In this document: one piece after another, positions 50,868 to 59,809 of the stretch
How the letters are laid out: each line of letters opens with the position of its first letter
How positions within the stretch are numbered: position 1 is the first letter of the stretch
From: JACMLD01 sp044223995
GTDB lineage: Bacteria; Bacteroidota; Bacteroidia; Chitinophagales; Chitinophagaceae
NCBI GenBank assembly: GCA_044223995.1
Contig: JBGALE010000011.1
Span: 1 to 64,000 of the forward strand
Length of the DNA: 64,000 nucleotides
Direction: 5' to 3'
Notes under the pieces: model-generated
Told to the model about the DNA's origin: nothing
Databases searched by the model: none
What the model saw: the letters and a program-made list of their open reading frames with translations, nothing else
Translations under genes and position numbers: made by a program

Positions 50868-53206
50868 CGCAGCTTTGCGTAATTAAGCATGATTTTCTTT
50901 TCGCCGTTCAGTTCAAACTTTACGGTGGCGACGGGATTGTGTGCGCTTCCTTCCATTTTTATTACTTCACCAAAACCAAACTTCTGGTGTTCCACGCGCT
51001 GCCCTTCCTGCAGGTTCGTAGTATCGCTGGCAGCAAAATCGGGTGATGGCGTATGTTCTACCGTTTTATTGTTGGGCTTTGGCATAACAAAAGAACCGGC
51101 AGTTTCTTTCTTCTTATTCGGAGGGGGGCCATATCTTTTCTCGGCTTCATTTGCTGCACCGCCAAAACCGCCGCCGTTCATACGGTCGAAAGCACTGCTG
51201 CCAAAACCAAATCCTGATTGGCCTCTTGCAGCAGCACCGGAAAAACTTTTATCCAAATACTGGTCGGGAATTTCGTCTATAAACCTGCTGGGATCATTTT
51301 GCACCAGTGATCCAAACCGGTACCGTGTATTGGCGTAAGTAATCCATAATTTTCTTTTCGCCCTCGTAATAACGACATAGAACAGTCGTCTTTCTTCTTC
51401 CAGTTCTTCCCGTGTATTAATGCTCATGGCATTGGGAAACAACATTTCTTCCAGGCCTGCCGCGAAAACACAACCAAACTCCAATCCTTTTGCAGCGTGT
51501 ATGGTCATCAGTTTTACTGTATCTGCATTAGGATCCTTTTCATCTGCATCGGTCAGTAAAGTGATTTGCTGTAAATAACTGCCCAACCCTTTGTCCACCA
51601 GTTCGCCTTCTTCGTTATCCGGGCTTTCTGTCCACTCCTTGATAGAGTTCAGCAATTCCTGTATGTTTTCATAGCGTTGTACACCCTCAGTACTTTTATC
51701 GTTAAAGAGTTCTTTTACAATTGCTGTTTGTTTGCCAACATGCACGGCTACTTCGTAGGCATTTTTTGTTTGCAGCATGCTGGCAAAACTTTTAATCATC
51801 AGCACAAAATTGTCAATCGCTTCCAGCGTACCTGCCTTATAACCAAATTCCCTGGCGCGCACCAGCACATCCCAGAAAGAAATATTGTTTTCATTGGCTG
51901 CCAGTATTGCCCGATCAACAGATGTTTTGCCAATTCCCCTCGCGGGATAATTGATAATGCGTTTTAATGCTTCTTCGTCGCGGGTATTGACCAATACCCG
52001 TAAATAAGCCACAAAATCTTTTATTTCCTTACGCTGGTAAAAGCTGATGCCGCCATAAATTGTATAAGCAATCCCCATACGGCGAAGGCTTTCTTCAAAT
52101 GCGCGGCTTTGCGCATTGGTGCGGTAGAGGATGGCAAAATCCCGGTTATCAAAATGATTGCGCAGCTTTTGTTCCTGTATGGTATCGGCAATGAATTTTC
52201 CTTCTTCATTGTCGGTCATGGTGCGAACCAGTTTTATTTTTTCGCCCTCAGCATTTTCCGTGAAAAGCCTTTTTTCAATTTGTCCTTTGTTGTTACTGAT
52301 GACTTCGTTGGCAACATGCAGGATGTTTTGGGTGCTGCGGTAATTCTGTTCCAGTTTCACCACTTTTACATCGTCGTAATCTTTCCTGAACTGCAATATG
52401 TTTTGAATCGTTGCCCCACGGAAACTGTAAATGCTTTGGGCATCATCGCCCACTACGCAAACGTTTTCATGCTGTGCACCGAGTAATTTTATGATTTCAT
52501 ATTGTGCCGGATTGGTATCCTGGTACTCGTCGATCAGTATATATTTAAACTTGCGCTGGTATTTGCTTAAAGCTTCCGGAAAATTTTTCAGCAACTCATA
52601 CATTTTTATCAGCAGGTCATCAAAATCCATGGCGCCGTTTTTAAAACAGCGTTTTGCATAGGCATCATATACCTGTGCAATCGCCGGGCGGTTGCTGCGC
52701 ATATCTTCCTGCTGGATGTAATAATCGGTAGCATATTCTGCCGGCCCAACCAATGCATTCTTTGCTGAAGAAATCCGGTTGTAAACTGTAGCAGGTTTAT
52801 AATGCTTATCGTCGAGGTTTAATTCATTGACCACTGTTTTGATCACACTCTTGGCATCGTCTGTATCGTAAATGGTAAAACTATTCGGATAGCCCAACCG
52901 GTGCGCTTCTGAACGCAGTATTCTTGCAAATACACTGTGAAATGTGCCAATATATAAATTACGCGCATCGGTATTGCCAAGGGTTCTCTCCACCCGTTCC
53001 TTCATTTCCTTTGCAGCCTTATTGGTAAAAGTCAGCGCCAGTATATTAAATGCATCTACCTGGTGTGCGGCCATCAGGTGCGCGATGCGTGTGGTCAGTA
53101 CCTTTGTTTTTCCACTGCCCGCACCAGCAATGATCATGACCGGGCCATCTTTGTGAAGTACGGCTTCCTTCTGCGGCTCATTCAATCCTTCTAAATAATC
53201 AATCAT
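50855..53206 (-). CDS. UvrD/PcrA/Rep superfamily DNA helicase
   Basis: A 783-residue SF1A helicase for repair and recombination. LNEPQKEAV (8-16) is the Q motif, GAGSGKT (28-34) Walker A, DEYQDTNPAQ motif II, QNYRSTQNIL motif IV, and TIHAAKGLEFGCVF motif V. The C-terminal tail (about 730-783) is a PcrA-like Tudor-type domain, EGQRVEHQKFGFGEV, used for RNA polymerase binding. Start is an ATG with normal family alignment. Highly similar architecture to PcrA. Confidence 0.96.
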   Translation of the reverse strand: MIDYLEGLNEPQKEAVLHKDGPVMIIAGAGSGKTKVLTTRIAHLMAAHQVDAFNILALTFTNKAAKEMKERVERTLGNTDARNLYIGTFHSVFARILRSEAHRLGYPNSFTIYDTDDAKSVIKTVVNELNLDDKHYKPATVYNRISSAKNALVGPAEYATDYYIQQEDMRSNRPAIAQVYDAYAKRCFKNGAMDFDDLLIKMYELLKNFPEALSKYQRKFKYILIDEYQDTNPAQYEIIKLLGAQHENVCVVGDDAQSIYSFRGATIQNILQFRKDYDDVKVVKLEQNYRSTQNILHVANEVISNNKGQIEKRLFTENAEGEKIKLVRTMTDNEEGKFIADTIQEQKLRNHFDNRDFAILYRTNAQSRAFEESLRRMGIAYTIYGGISFYQRKEIKDFVAYLRVLVNTRDEEALKRIINYPARGIGKTSVDRAILAANENNISFWDVLVRAREFGYKAGTLEAIDNFVLMIKSFASMLQTKNAYEVAVHVGKQTAIVKELFNDKSTEGVQRYENIQELLNSIKEWTESPDNEEGELVDKGLGSYLQQITLLTDADEKDPNADTVKLMTIHAAKGLEFGCVFAAGLEEMLFPNAMSINTREELEEERRLFYVVITRAKRKLWITYANTRYRFGSLVQNDPSRFIDEIPDQYLDKSFSGAAARGQSGFGFGSSAFDRMNGGGFGGAANEAEKRYGPPPNKKKETAGSFVMPKPNNKTVEHTPSPDFAASDTTNLQEGQRVEHQKFGFGEVIKMEGSAHNPVATVKFELNGEKKIMLNYAKLRIVE

Positions 53207-53345
53207 GGCTGCAATTTAAGTTGAATGTATGACAGGCCGAAAACAATAGGTGGGTGTGAGAAAATATTTTATTACCCAACTGGTAGTCAGTGACTCATCC
53301 CTAAATTAAGTGGATGGACTGCAGCTCATTTATCATGTAATAAAA

Positions 53346-53370
53346 AAGGCAGTGTTCACCACACTGCCTT
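53346..53370 (-). terminator. Terminator of the coiled-coil protein gene
   Basis: AAGGCAGTGT (53346-53355) / ACACTGCCTT (53361-53370) with a 5-base loop; the minus strand continues with TTTTTTA. It lies 31 bases past the stop at 53401. Confidence 0.78.
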
Positions 53371-53400
53371 CAAAAAATTATAAACAACCAACAACCGTCA

Positions 53401-53691
53401 TTATTTTTTAGCTTCTTCTTCGGGTGCTGCTGCTTCGCCACCAGTAAACTTGGTCCAGATGCCTTTTGCTTTTTCAGCCAGTTCATGAATTTTTTCACTG
53501 GCTTCTTCTTTCAGGTGTCCCAGTTCTTCTTTTACTTCGCCCGATTTCACTTTGTCCCACGCTTCCCCGGCTTCTTTTTTTAATTCTTCCTTCAATTGAC
53601 CGGCTTTGTCCTTTAGTTCCCCCAGTTTCTCCGTGGCCTGGTTTTTCAATTCGGTTGCTTTTTCCTCAAACCTTTGTTTAGCGTCTGCCAT
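53401..53691 (-). CDS. Small highly charged coiled-coil protein (YtxH/CsbD-like composition)
   Basis: A 96-residue, Lys/Glu-rich amphipathic helix without signal: repeated KEELKKEAGE and KLGELKDKAG motifs in 11-residue periodicity, as in LEA and CsbD/YtxH-type stress proteins. The ATG at 53689-53691 is the natural start; an upstream 24-residue frame is unlike the rest. A role in desiccation or stress tolerance is inferred from composition. It ends with GGEAAAPEEEAKK. Confidence 0.72.
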   Translation of the reverse strand: MADAKQRFEEKATELKNQATEKLGELKDKAGQLKEELKKEAGEAWDKVKSGEVKEELGHLKEEASEKIHELAEKAKGIWTKFTGGEAAAPEEEAKK

Positions 53692-53833
53692 GATGATAAG
53701 TTTAATTTGTTTTAAATGGAATAATGGGTAGTACTTAAAAACGGAATAAACCAATCTAATCAATATTTCCCGGGAAAGGTGTTAATAAGCCTTCCTTAAC
53801 AATCAATTAAAAGAGCAGCCTATCACAAATAAC

Positions 53834-53859
53834 AAAGCCTTCCATAAACAGAAGGCTTT
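53834..53859 (-). terminator. Terminator of the 52-residue basic protein gene
   Basis: AAAGCCTTC (53834-53842) / GAAGGCTTT (53851-53859) with an 8-base loop; the minus strand continues with TTTGTTATTT. It sits 25 bases downstream of the stop at 53884. Confidence 0.6.
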
Positions 53860-53883
53860 TATCCGATGCCGGTATATTATTCG

Positions 53884-54042
53884 TTAAGAACCGCGTTGTG
53901 AACCACCGGTCAGTTTTGTATTACGGGTAGCCGCCTTGGTATTGGCCTTGCCTTTTGCATTTTGAATGGCTGGCTTGGCATTTTGATGGCCACCACCCGG
54001 CCTGTTGTCCTTTTTGTTTTTCTTGTTGGGTATTAGTGACAT
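53884..54042 (-). CDS. Small basic Gly/Asn/Lys-rich protein, 52 residues
   Basis: An ATG at 54040-54042 opens 52 codons ending in TAA (53884-53886). The product MSLIPNKKNKKDNRPGGGH continues with Gln/Ala/Lys/Asn/Thr-rich sequence, ends GGSQRGS, and carries a strong positive charge. It has a proper terminator 25 bases later. It has no hydrophobic segment. Composition suggests a nucleic-acid-binding or intrinsically disordered protein; no family is recognised. The alternative is a fortuitous frame in non-coding DNA. Confidence 0.6.
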   Translation of the reverse strand: MSLIPNKKNKKDNRPGGGHQNAKPAIQNAKGKANTKAATRNTKLTGGSQRGS

Positions 54043-54211
54043 ATTTTCTTACATATTTGGTTTATAAAAAAAGCTGGGCCGCCGTAAAGTTAATAAAGCC
54101 AAAGAATTTTTACTAATATGGTATTGGGCTGCTTAATTTATTAACAGATTAAAATTAAATTAAGGGCAACTGCACCTTCCGGCCACGCGTAATGGTTTGG
54201 AAACAAGTATC

Positions 54212-54586
54212 ATGAAAAGGAAATTTTTATTTGCGGCGACGCTGTTCCTGCTGGCTGCTTCCATCTTACTATTCTCGTGCAGTAAAAGTAATAACGGGTA
54301 CGGTTCTACCGGTGGTGGCGGCAATAATCCCCCTCCGGCCCCCAATTCAGTTAGCTTAAAGAGTATCGCCTTTACACCAGCTACACTTACTGTAGCAGTT
54401 GGAACAACCGTTACCTGGACCAACAATGACAATATAGCCCATACTGTTACAGCCGATGACAACAGCTTTGACAGCGGTAACCTGGCTGCCGGTGCTACAT
54501 ACACCAAATCATTCACGACAGCCGGAACCTATCCTTACCATTGTAGTTACCATGCCAATATGACGGCGAAAATTGTTGTGCAGTAA
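54212..54586 (+). CDS. Cupredoxin/plastocyanin-like lipoprotein
   Basis: A 124-residue blue-copper-type lipoprotein started at ATG 54212 (a five-residue longer frame exists). The lipobox LFSC (Cys23) precedes a Gly/Pro-rich linker and a cupredoxin fold from about 45. Copper ligands are His77 (NIAHTV), Cys111 and His114 (YPYHCSYH) and Met117, the full type-1 set. Probably a small electron carrier or copper-binding protein of the outer face. Confidence 0.9.
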   Translation: MKRKFLFAATLFLLAASILLFSCSKSNNGYGSTGGGGNNPPPAPNSVSLKSIAFTPATLTVAVGTTVTWTNNDNIAHTVTADDNSFDSGNLAAGATYTKSFTTAGTYPYHCSYHANMTAKIVVQ

Positions 54587-54634
54587 ATTTTCAATACCTG
54601 AATATTGTCAAGGTAAAATATGCAGCTTTGCAGG

Positions 54635-55387
54635 ATGAAGAAATGGATCGTCACCATTGCCGTATTATTTGCCCGTTTTTTATCAGGTGCCCAGGTATTG
54701 ATTCATTCGCACAATGATTACCAGCAACCCCTTCCTTTTACCAATGCCATTGAAAACAGTGTTTTTTCACTGGAGGCCGATGTGTATCTTGTTGACAGCA
54801 TATTGATGGTGGCGCACGACAAAAAAGACATAAGGCCTTCAGCAACACTGTATCAATTATACCTTCTTCCATTTATTGAACGTTACCGCCAATACCACGG
54901 TTTTGCCACTGCAGATAAGCATTATAAGCCTGTACTCGTTATTGATATCAAGGAAAACAGCGCTGCTGTAATACAACAATTGATCGCATTGCTGGAAAAA
55001 TATAAAACAGTATTCGACCGAAGTTCAAATCCCGCAGCAGTGCAGGTAGTATTAAGCGGTGATCGCGGGCCAATTAATAAATGGGGCAGCTATCCTTCCT
55101 TTATCTTTTTTGATGGCCGTCCTTATGAAAACTACGACATTGCCGCCCTGCAGCGGGTGGCATTTATCAGCGACACCTATTTCAATTACTTCAACCGGCA
55201 GGACAGTACCAATACTTCCAAACTGGAATCACTTGTTAAGAAAGTACACGCCATGAATAAATTGCTCCGGGTATGGGCCATGCCCGATGAACCTGCATCC
55301 TGGCAACTGCAACGGCGATTGGGAATCGACATCATCAATACCAATAAAGTAAGCGAATGCAGGAATTATTTCCTGAAAAATCAGTAG
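54635..55387 (+). CDS. PLC-like/glycerophosphodiesterase-type protein, secreted
   Basis: A 250-residue secreted TIM-barrel protein. The chosen ATG at 54635 starts MKKWIVTIAVLFARFLSGAQ (a longer frame starts 15 bases upstream). Motifs VLIHSHNDYQQPLPFTNAIE, LEADVYLVD and MVAHDKKDIRP match phosphoinositide-PLC/GDPD-like proteins of this phylum, with LVIDIKENS further on. Substrate unknown. It ends four bases before the convergent transglutaminase-like gene. Confidence 0.8.
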   Translation: MKKWIVTIAVLFARFLSGAQVLIHSHNDYQQPLPFTNAIENSVFSLEADVYLVDSILMVAHDKKDIRPSATLYQLYLLPFIERYRQYHGFATADKHYKPVLVIDIKENSAAVIQQLIALLEKYKTVFDRSSNPAAVQVVLSGDRGPINKWGSYPSFIFFDGRPYENYDIAALQRVAFISDTYFNYFNRQDSTNTSKLESLVKKVHAMNKLLRVWAMPDEPASWQLQRRLGIDIINTNKVSECRNYFLKNQ

Positions 55388-55391
55388 AAGA

Positions 55392-56435
55392 TTAACGCAG
55401 GTTAACAGCCACGCTATTTTTCGGTTTCTTTACCTTTAGTTTATACCGGAGAATCACATCCTTATTGTATACTACCTGTATCCAGTCGATCGAATCATTT
55501 TCCACGACAAACCGGTATTCCAGTTTTTTATCCTGTTTGTCTTCCTTCACATGCAGGAAAGCGACGGATGAATAATTGTTTTGCAATACTTCATCAATAT
55601 TGATGGCTGTATCCGGTGCCACGCGGTGATCAGTTTGCGGATCACTTGTTTCCAGTGATATCAGTACAGTATCTCCTGGTGATGCTTCTATCACCCCGTT
55701 CATGGGCTGGTAGGAAGTAATTTTGTATTTACTGAATGTCCTGGGTTTGAAAGGACCTATAGACATTTCACCAATCAATGGTACATGCGGCAACAAGGTC
55801 CAGGCAATTTCGTCGGGGAAATGATCTTTGATGAATTGATCGGGTGGTGTCAAAAAATAGTAGTCATCATAATGTTTGATAAACTCACTGCCGTTGTAGG
55901 TCAGGTAACCGCTTGCCCAGGTAACATCCAGCAATTGCCAGCTACTGTCAATATAAACGGCATTCCACGTATGGTTTGATCTGAATTTTATTCTTCCTCC
56001 CCAGTCGACACGGCCATAACCGGTGACCAGTTCGCAGCGGATACCTGCATAGTCACACAATGTTTTAAAAAGCCTGGAATAGCCATCACAAAGCGCTGAT
56101 TTGTTTCGTAAGACTGTTTCTGCGACTATTTCATTCGCAGTTTTCCAGCGGGCGGTGTCGACATAATTATCGACTGTATATCCTGCAAAATTGTTCCTGG
56201 TTTGAAAATTTCTTTTGACGCGATAAGAAATATGTTCCGTTATCCAGCTAAAAATGGCCCTTACTTTTTCTTTTTCGGAGTGATACGGTGCAGTAAGCGC
56301 GCTGGAAAGCAATGGGGGCGGCGCAAAATCAATATTCCTTACCCGTTCGTCAATGACATAAAAACTCACAGGTTTATTTTGTGCTACCGACAGGTAACAA
56401 CTGAACAGTAATAGTATACTCCCCGCCTGTTTCAT
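55392..56435 (-). CDS. Transglutaminase-like (cysteine) protein, secreted
   Basis: A 347-residue protein. Signal peptide 1-19; transglutaminase core about 55-175 with the full catalytic triad Cys116 (KSALCDGYSRLF), His155 (NHTWNAVY) and Asp170 (LLDVTWA). A C-terminal beta-domain follows from about 235. Such proteins can be proteases or cross-linkers; which is not visible. Confidence 0.87.
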   Translation of the reverse strand: MKQAGSILLLFSCYLSVAQNKPVSFYVIDERVRNIDFAPPPLLSSALTAPYHSEKEKVRAIFSWITEHISYRVKRNFQTRNNFAGYTVDNYVDTARWKTANEIVAETVLRNKSALCDGYSRLFKTLCDYAGIRCELVTGYGRVDWGGRIKFRSNHTWNAVYIDSSWQLLDVTWASGYLTYNGSEFIKHYDDYYFLTPPDQFIKDHFPDEIAWTLLPHVPLIGEMSIGPFKPRTFSKYKITSYQPMNGVIEASPGDTVLISLETSDPQTDHRVAPDTAINIDEVLQNNYSSVAFLHVKEDKQDKKLEYRFVVENDSIDWIQVVYNKDVILRYKLKVKKPKNSVAVNLR

Positions 56436-56509
56436 TTTTCCCCTTTCTGTTTACGTGTACTGCAATTTACCATTTAAGCTTTTAATTTCCCATACCCCAA
56501 TGTTTACGC

Positions 56510-57580
56510 CTATGCTGGTTTGGCCCGGAGGTATTGATTTGGCCAGGGTATATCAACACGCAGTTGATGTGCGGCATGCAGGGGAAAATAGGGGTCGCGC
56601 AATAGTTCCCTTGCTATAACTATTAAATCGGCATCGCCATTTTTCAGTATGTCTTCCGCCTGTTGTGCACTGGTAATCAAACCTACTGCCGCCGTTTTTA
56701 TACCTGTTTCCTTTTTTATTTTTGAGGCAAACGGGACCTGGTAACCGGGTCCCAGCGGGATTTTTATACCGCCTGTTATACCACCCGAAGAGCAATCAAT
56801 AACATCAATTCCTTTTTCCTGTAAAATTGCTGCCAACTGTACCGAATCATCGGCTGTCCAGCCCTGTTCAGACCAGTCGCTGGCCGAAATACGCACAAAT
56901 AATGGAAGATCCTTTGGCCAAACAGTTTGTATCGCCGCAATAATTTCCAGTAATAACCTAATCCTGTTATCAAATGATCCACCATATTCATCGGTACGAT
57001 GATTGGTGAGTGGTGACATAAACTCGTTGATCAGGTAGCCATGCGCCGCATGTATTTCGATTAATTTAAAACCAGCTTTCAATGCCCGTTCAGCGGCATT
57101 TTTGAAGTCACCGACAACCTTTTGGATACCGGTAATAGATAGAGCTTCCGGCGGAGCATCGGTATCATAAAAAGGAATTGCCGATGGCGCTACCGTTTGC
57201 CAGCCACCTGCTTCGTCCTTTGTGAGTTGTTTACCGCCTTTCCACGGAACAGCACAACTGGCTTTTCTACCGGCATGCGCCAATTGAATGCCGGCAACTG
57301 CATCGTGCGCATGTATGAATGAAACAATCTGCTGCAACTTTTCTATCTGTGCATTTTTCCAAAGACCGAGATCGCTTGCTGTTATCCTTCCTTCAGGAGA
57401 TACCGCGGTCGCTTCCGTAATGATCAACCCGGCACCGCCTACTGCGCGGCTGCCAAGATGAACCAGGTGCCAGTCGTTTGCAAAACCATCTACAGAAGAA
57501 TATTCACACATGGGGGACACCACGATCCTGTTTTTTAATGTGATACTTTTTATCGTAATTGGTGAAAATAGTTGTACCAT
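56510..57580 (-). CDS. Old-yellow-enzyme type NADH:flavin oxidoreductase (YqjM-like)
   Basis: A 356-residue FMN ene-reductase. The thermophilic-like/YqjM markers are Cys25 and Tyr27 in PMCEYSS, the His pair in EIHAAHGYL and RISASDW, with FMN phosphate loops near VGLITSAQQAEDIL. No signal peptide. It reduces activated C=C bonds, perhaps in oxidative-stress detoxification. Single gene. Confidence 0.92.
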   Translation of the reverse strand: MVQLFSPITIKSITLKNRIVVSPMCEYSSVDGFANDWHLVHLGSRAVGGAGLIITEATAVSPEGRITASDLGLWKNAQIEKLQQIVSFIHAHDAVAGIQLAHAGRKASCAVPWKGGKQLTKDEAGGWQTVAPSAIPFYDTDAPPEALSITGIQKVVGDFKNAAERALKAGFKLIEIHAAHGYLINEFMSPLTNHRTDEYGGSFDNRIRLLLEIIAAIQTVWPKDLPLFVRISASDWSEQGWTADDSVQLAAILQEKGIDVIDCSSGGITGGIKIPLGPGYQVPFASKIKKETGIKTAAVGLITSAQQAEDILKNGDADLIVIARELLRDPYFPLHAAHQLRVDIPWPNQYLRAKPA

Positions 57581-57718
57581 AATAATGAAATATAAAATGA
57601 AGTTTTCTTAATTACAGAATTGAAGGAAAATGGTTCTGCAATATCCTGTTATAATCTGAATACCCCTTTTCCAATCGCGCTTTCTGTATCTTCGGCGCTC
57701 AAATACTAAATTTCCTTC

Positions 57719-58546
57719 ATGGTAAAAGTGGGCGATTATAATGCCCTGACGGTTCAGCGGCTGGTGGAATTTGGCGCTTATCTCGATGATGGCAAAGAAG
57801 GCATCTTATTGCCGAAACGGTTCGTACCAAGAGGTACAAAGCCCGGTAATTCACTGAAGGTATTTGTTTACCACGATTCAGAAGACCGGCTGGTGGCTAC
57901 CACACAACAACCTAAAGCCATTGTGGGTGATATTGCTTACCTGGCTGTTGTTTCGGTTACGCACCAGGGTGCATTTATGGATTGGGGATTGATGAAAGAT
58001 TTATTTGTTCCGCGCAGCAAGCAGATAACCGGTATGCGATCTGGTGGCAGTTACCTGGTAAAGTTATACATTGATGAACAAACAGGCCGTGTGGCTGCAA
58101 CGGAGAAAATAGAACCTTACCTCAGCAATGAAATACTGACGGTGAAAGAAAAAGAAGTAGTTCATCTTACTGTTTACCGCAGGACCGATATTGGTTATGT
58201 GGTCATCATCAAGCATCAGCACACCGGTGTTTTGCATTTCAATGAAATTTACCGCGATATTTCGGTTGGTGACAGTTTTGAAGGCTTCATAAAAACCATC
58301 CGCCCAGATAATAAAATTGACGTTGCGGCCGGTAAACCTGGTTATGAAAGAGTGGAGGACGAGTCGCAAAAGATCATGCGGTTGCTGAAAGAAAACAATG
58401 GCTATCTTCCCTACTTTGATAAGTCGTCACCGGAAGAGATTTACTCTTTCTTTGGTATGAGCAAGAAAACATTTAAGATGACAACCGGCAACCTGTACAA
58501 ACAGCGAAAAATAATTTTTACCGACACAGGGATCAAACTTACCTGA
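57719..58546 (+). CDS. CvfB-type S1 RNA-binding protein
   Basis: A 275-residue cytosolic protein made of three S1-like barrels and a C-terminal winged helix, as in CvfB (YitL), an RNA-binding virulence regulator. Visible marks are EFGAYLDDGKEGILLPKRFVP near the start, GAFMDWGLMKDLFVPRSKQ and the terminal FFGMSKKTFKMTTGNLYKQR. A weak -7-like box TATCTTCG lies at 57687-57694, 25 bases upstream of the ATG. Confidence 0.9.
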   Translation: MVKVGDYNALTVQRLVEFGAYLDDGKEGILLPKRFVPRGTKPGNSLKVFVYHDSEDRLVATTQQPKAIVGDIAYLAVVSVTHQGAFMDWGLMKDLFVPRSKQITGMRSGGSYLVKLYIDEQTGRVAATEKIEPYLSNEILTVKEKEVVHLTVYRRTDIGYVVIIKHQHTGVLHFNEIYRDISVGDSFEGFIKTIRPDNKIDVAAGKPGYERVEDESQKIMRLLKENNGYLPYFDKSSPEEIYSFFGMSKKTFKMTTGNLYKQRKIIFTDTGIKLT

Positions 58547-58560
58547 TTGCCAAATAAAAA

Positions 58561-58584
58561 ACTATGCCGGTAAACCGGCATAGT
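58561..58584 (-). terminator. Terminator of the 135-residue membrane protein gene
   Basis: ACTATGCCGG / CCGGCATAGT form a 10-bp perfect stem with a TAAA loop; the minus strand continues with TTTTTATTTG. It lies between the convergent cvfB-like and membrane genes. Confidence 0.7.
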
Positions 58585-58612
58585 CATTCATTGTAATTCC
58601 ATTATATAATGC

Positions 58613-59020
58613 TTATGGGTTTAGTTTTGCGAATACAAGGCCTGCCACAAAAGATTGGAACAATCCATACAGGAACCAGGTAGCTACCATTTGAAATGAA
58701 ACATCAATAGCACTGAATGTTAACCAGAGAACCGGCAACATAGCTACCACTCCATATACAAACGCCACTTCAATGGCGCGAACAAAAATATTTCCCGTAA
58801 AAAGATTTTTATAACGTTCCCAGAACCATTTCAGGGCAATGCTTAATACCAATGGATGCAGGTAGTACATCCAGTCTGTATTGCCTGACGACCTGAACAC
58901 AGGGCTGAAATATTCTTCCGTTATTTTTGGAAATGCATAAATAGAACCGTAGAGCATCCCCAGGCTTAACAACAATAATAAAACGGTGGAAACAACGACG
59001 GCAATAATAACTTTTTTCAT
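58613..59020 (-). CDS. Hypothetical membrane protein, 135 residues
   Basis: Four hydrophobic segments: about 5-25, 54-68, 82-104 and 112-130, with a mixed-charge loop around WFWERYKNLF. This is a clear membrane protein without recognised family. It is a monocistronic gene with its own terminator. Confidence 0.65.
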   Translation of the reverse strand: MKKVIIAVVVSTVLLLLLSLGMLYGSIYAFPKITEEYFSPVFRSSGNTDWMYYLHPLVLSIALKWFWERYKNLFTGNIFVRAIEVAFVYGVVAMLPVLWLTFSAIDVSFQMVATWFLYGLFQSFVAGLVFAKLNP

Positions 59021-59138
59021 TTTATTTAGTTGATGTGATGACGAATAAGTTGCTGGTTATAATCACTACCGGCCTTAAAGATATTTTTTCCGGCAATTGA
59101 ATTTTATGACTATTGTTTGCCGGGGAAATGACTTTTAT

Positions 59139-59723
59139 CTATTGCGGTACCATTCTCATAACCAACTGAAACTGTACATTTATCTCGTTCTCTACTTTTA
59201 TCAGGCCGGCCAGTTTGCGGGGCGGCGTCAGCTTAAAATCAGAAAACAGCATTTGCTGCTCACCTGTCAGCAGGATATTATTATTCCCGGAAACCTGCAA
59301 TACATAATTTATCTCCATTCTTCTTGTGATTCCCGCCAGCGTAACGTCTACCCAACCCCTGATGGGTTGCCTGCCCGGCTGCATATTGAAATAGCCAATA
59401 TTCAGTAAATGAATTTGAAAAAAGGGCGTTTCATCAGCTTTCAGTGTTTTCCGCAGGTCGCTGGTAATATACTTCTGGTGACAGTCAAAACAATTTACAT
59501 TGATGACCAGGCCACCTTTTATCAGCACCGGCTGGTGCTCATCCCTATACAGCAACACAGTATCCTGTTGTGCATATTCATTTATATCACAGCGGAAACT
59601 GCTGATATTTGTTTTGCCGTCTATGCGCAGGGTGCTGTTTTTTTCTATTACCCATTTTTGCACTACCGGTACAGGCGTCCTGAAGGCAAACAAACTGATT
59701 AATATGGCTAGCGTTAATTTCAT
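59139..59723 (-). CDS. YceI-like domain protein, secreted
   Basis: The ATG at 59721-59723 begins MKLTLAILISLFAFRTP, a signal peptide; the longer frame from 59774 is not needed. The 194-residue protein contains a YceI-like lipocalin-type barrel: WVIEKNSTLRIDGKTNISSF, INVNCFDCHQ and GWVDVTLAGITRRMEINYVL. A CFDC pair is unusual for YceI. It is downstream of the porin gene by 86 bases and probably in the same operon as the two genes above it. Confidence 0.75.
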   Translation of the reverse strand: MKLTLAILISLFAFRTPVPVVQKWVIEKNSTLRIDGKTNISSFRCDINEYAQQDTVLLYRDEHQPVLIKGGLVINVNCFDCHQKYITSDLRKTLKADETPFFQIHLLNIGYFNMQPGRQPIRGWVDVTLAGITRRMEINYVLQVSGNNNILLTGEQQMLFSDFKLTPPRKLAGLIKVENEINVQFQLVMRMVPQ

Positions 59724-59809
59724 GACCGCGGTAATCTTCGATAGAAAATGCCAGGTTTTTTTAAGGCCTGGCATTTCTTATAATGGTTAATACATAGAGG
59801 TCGGGTAGA

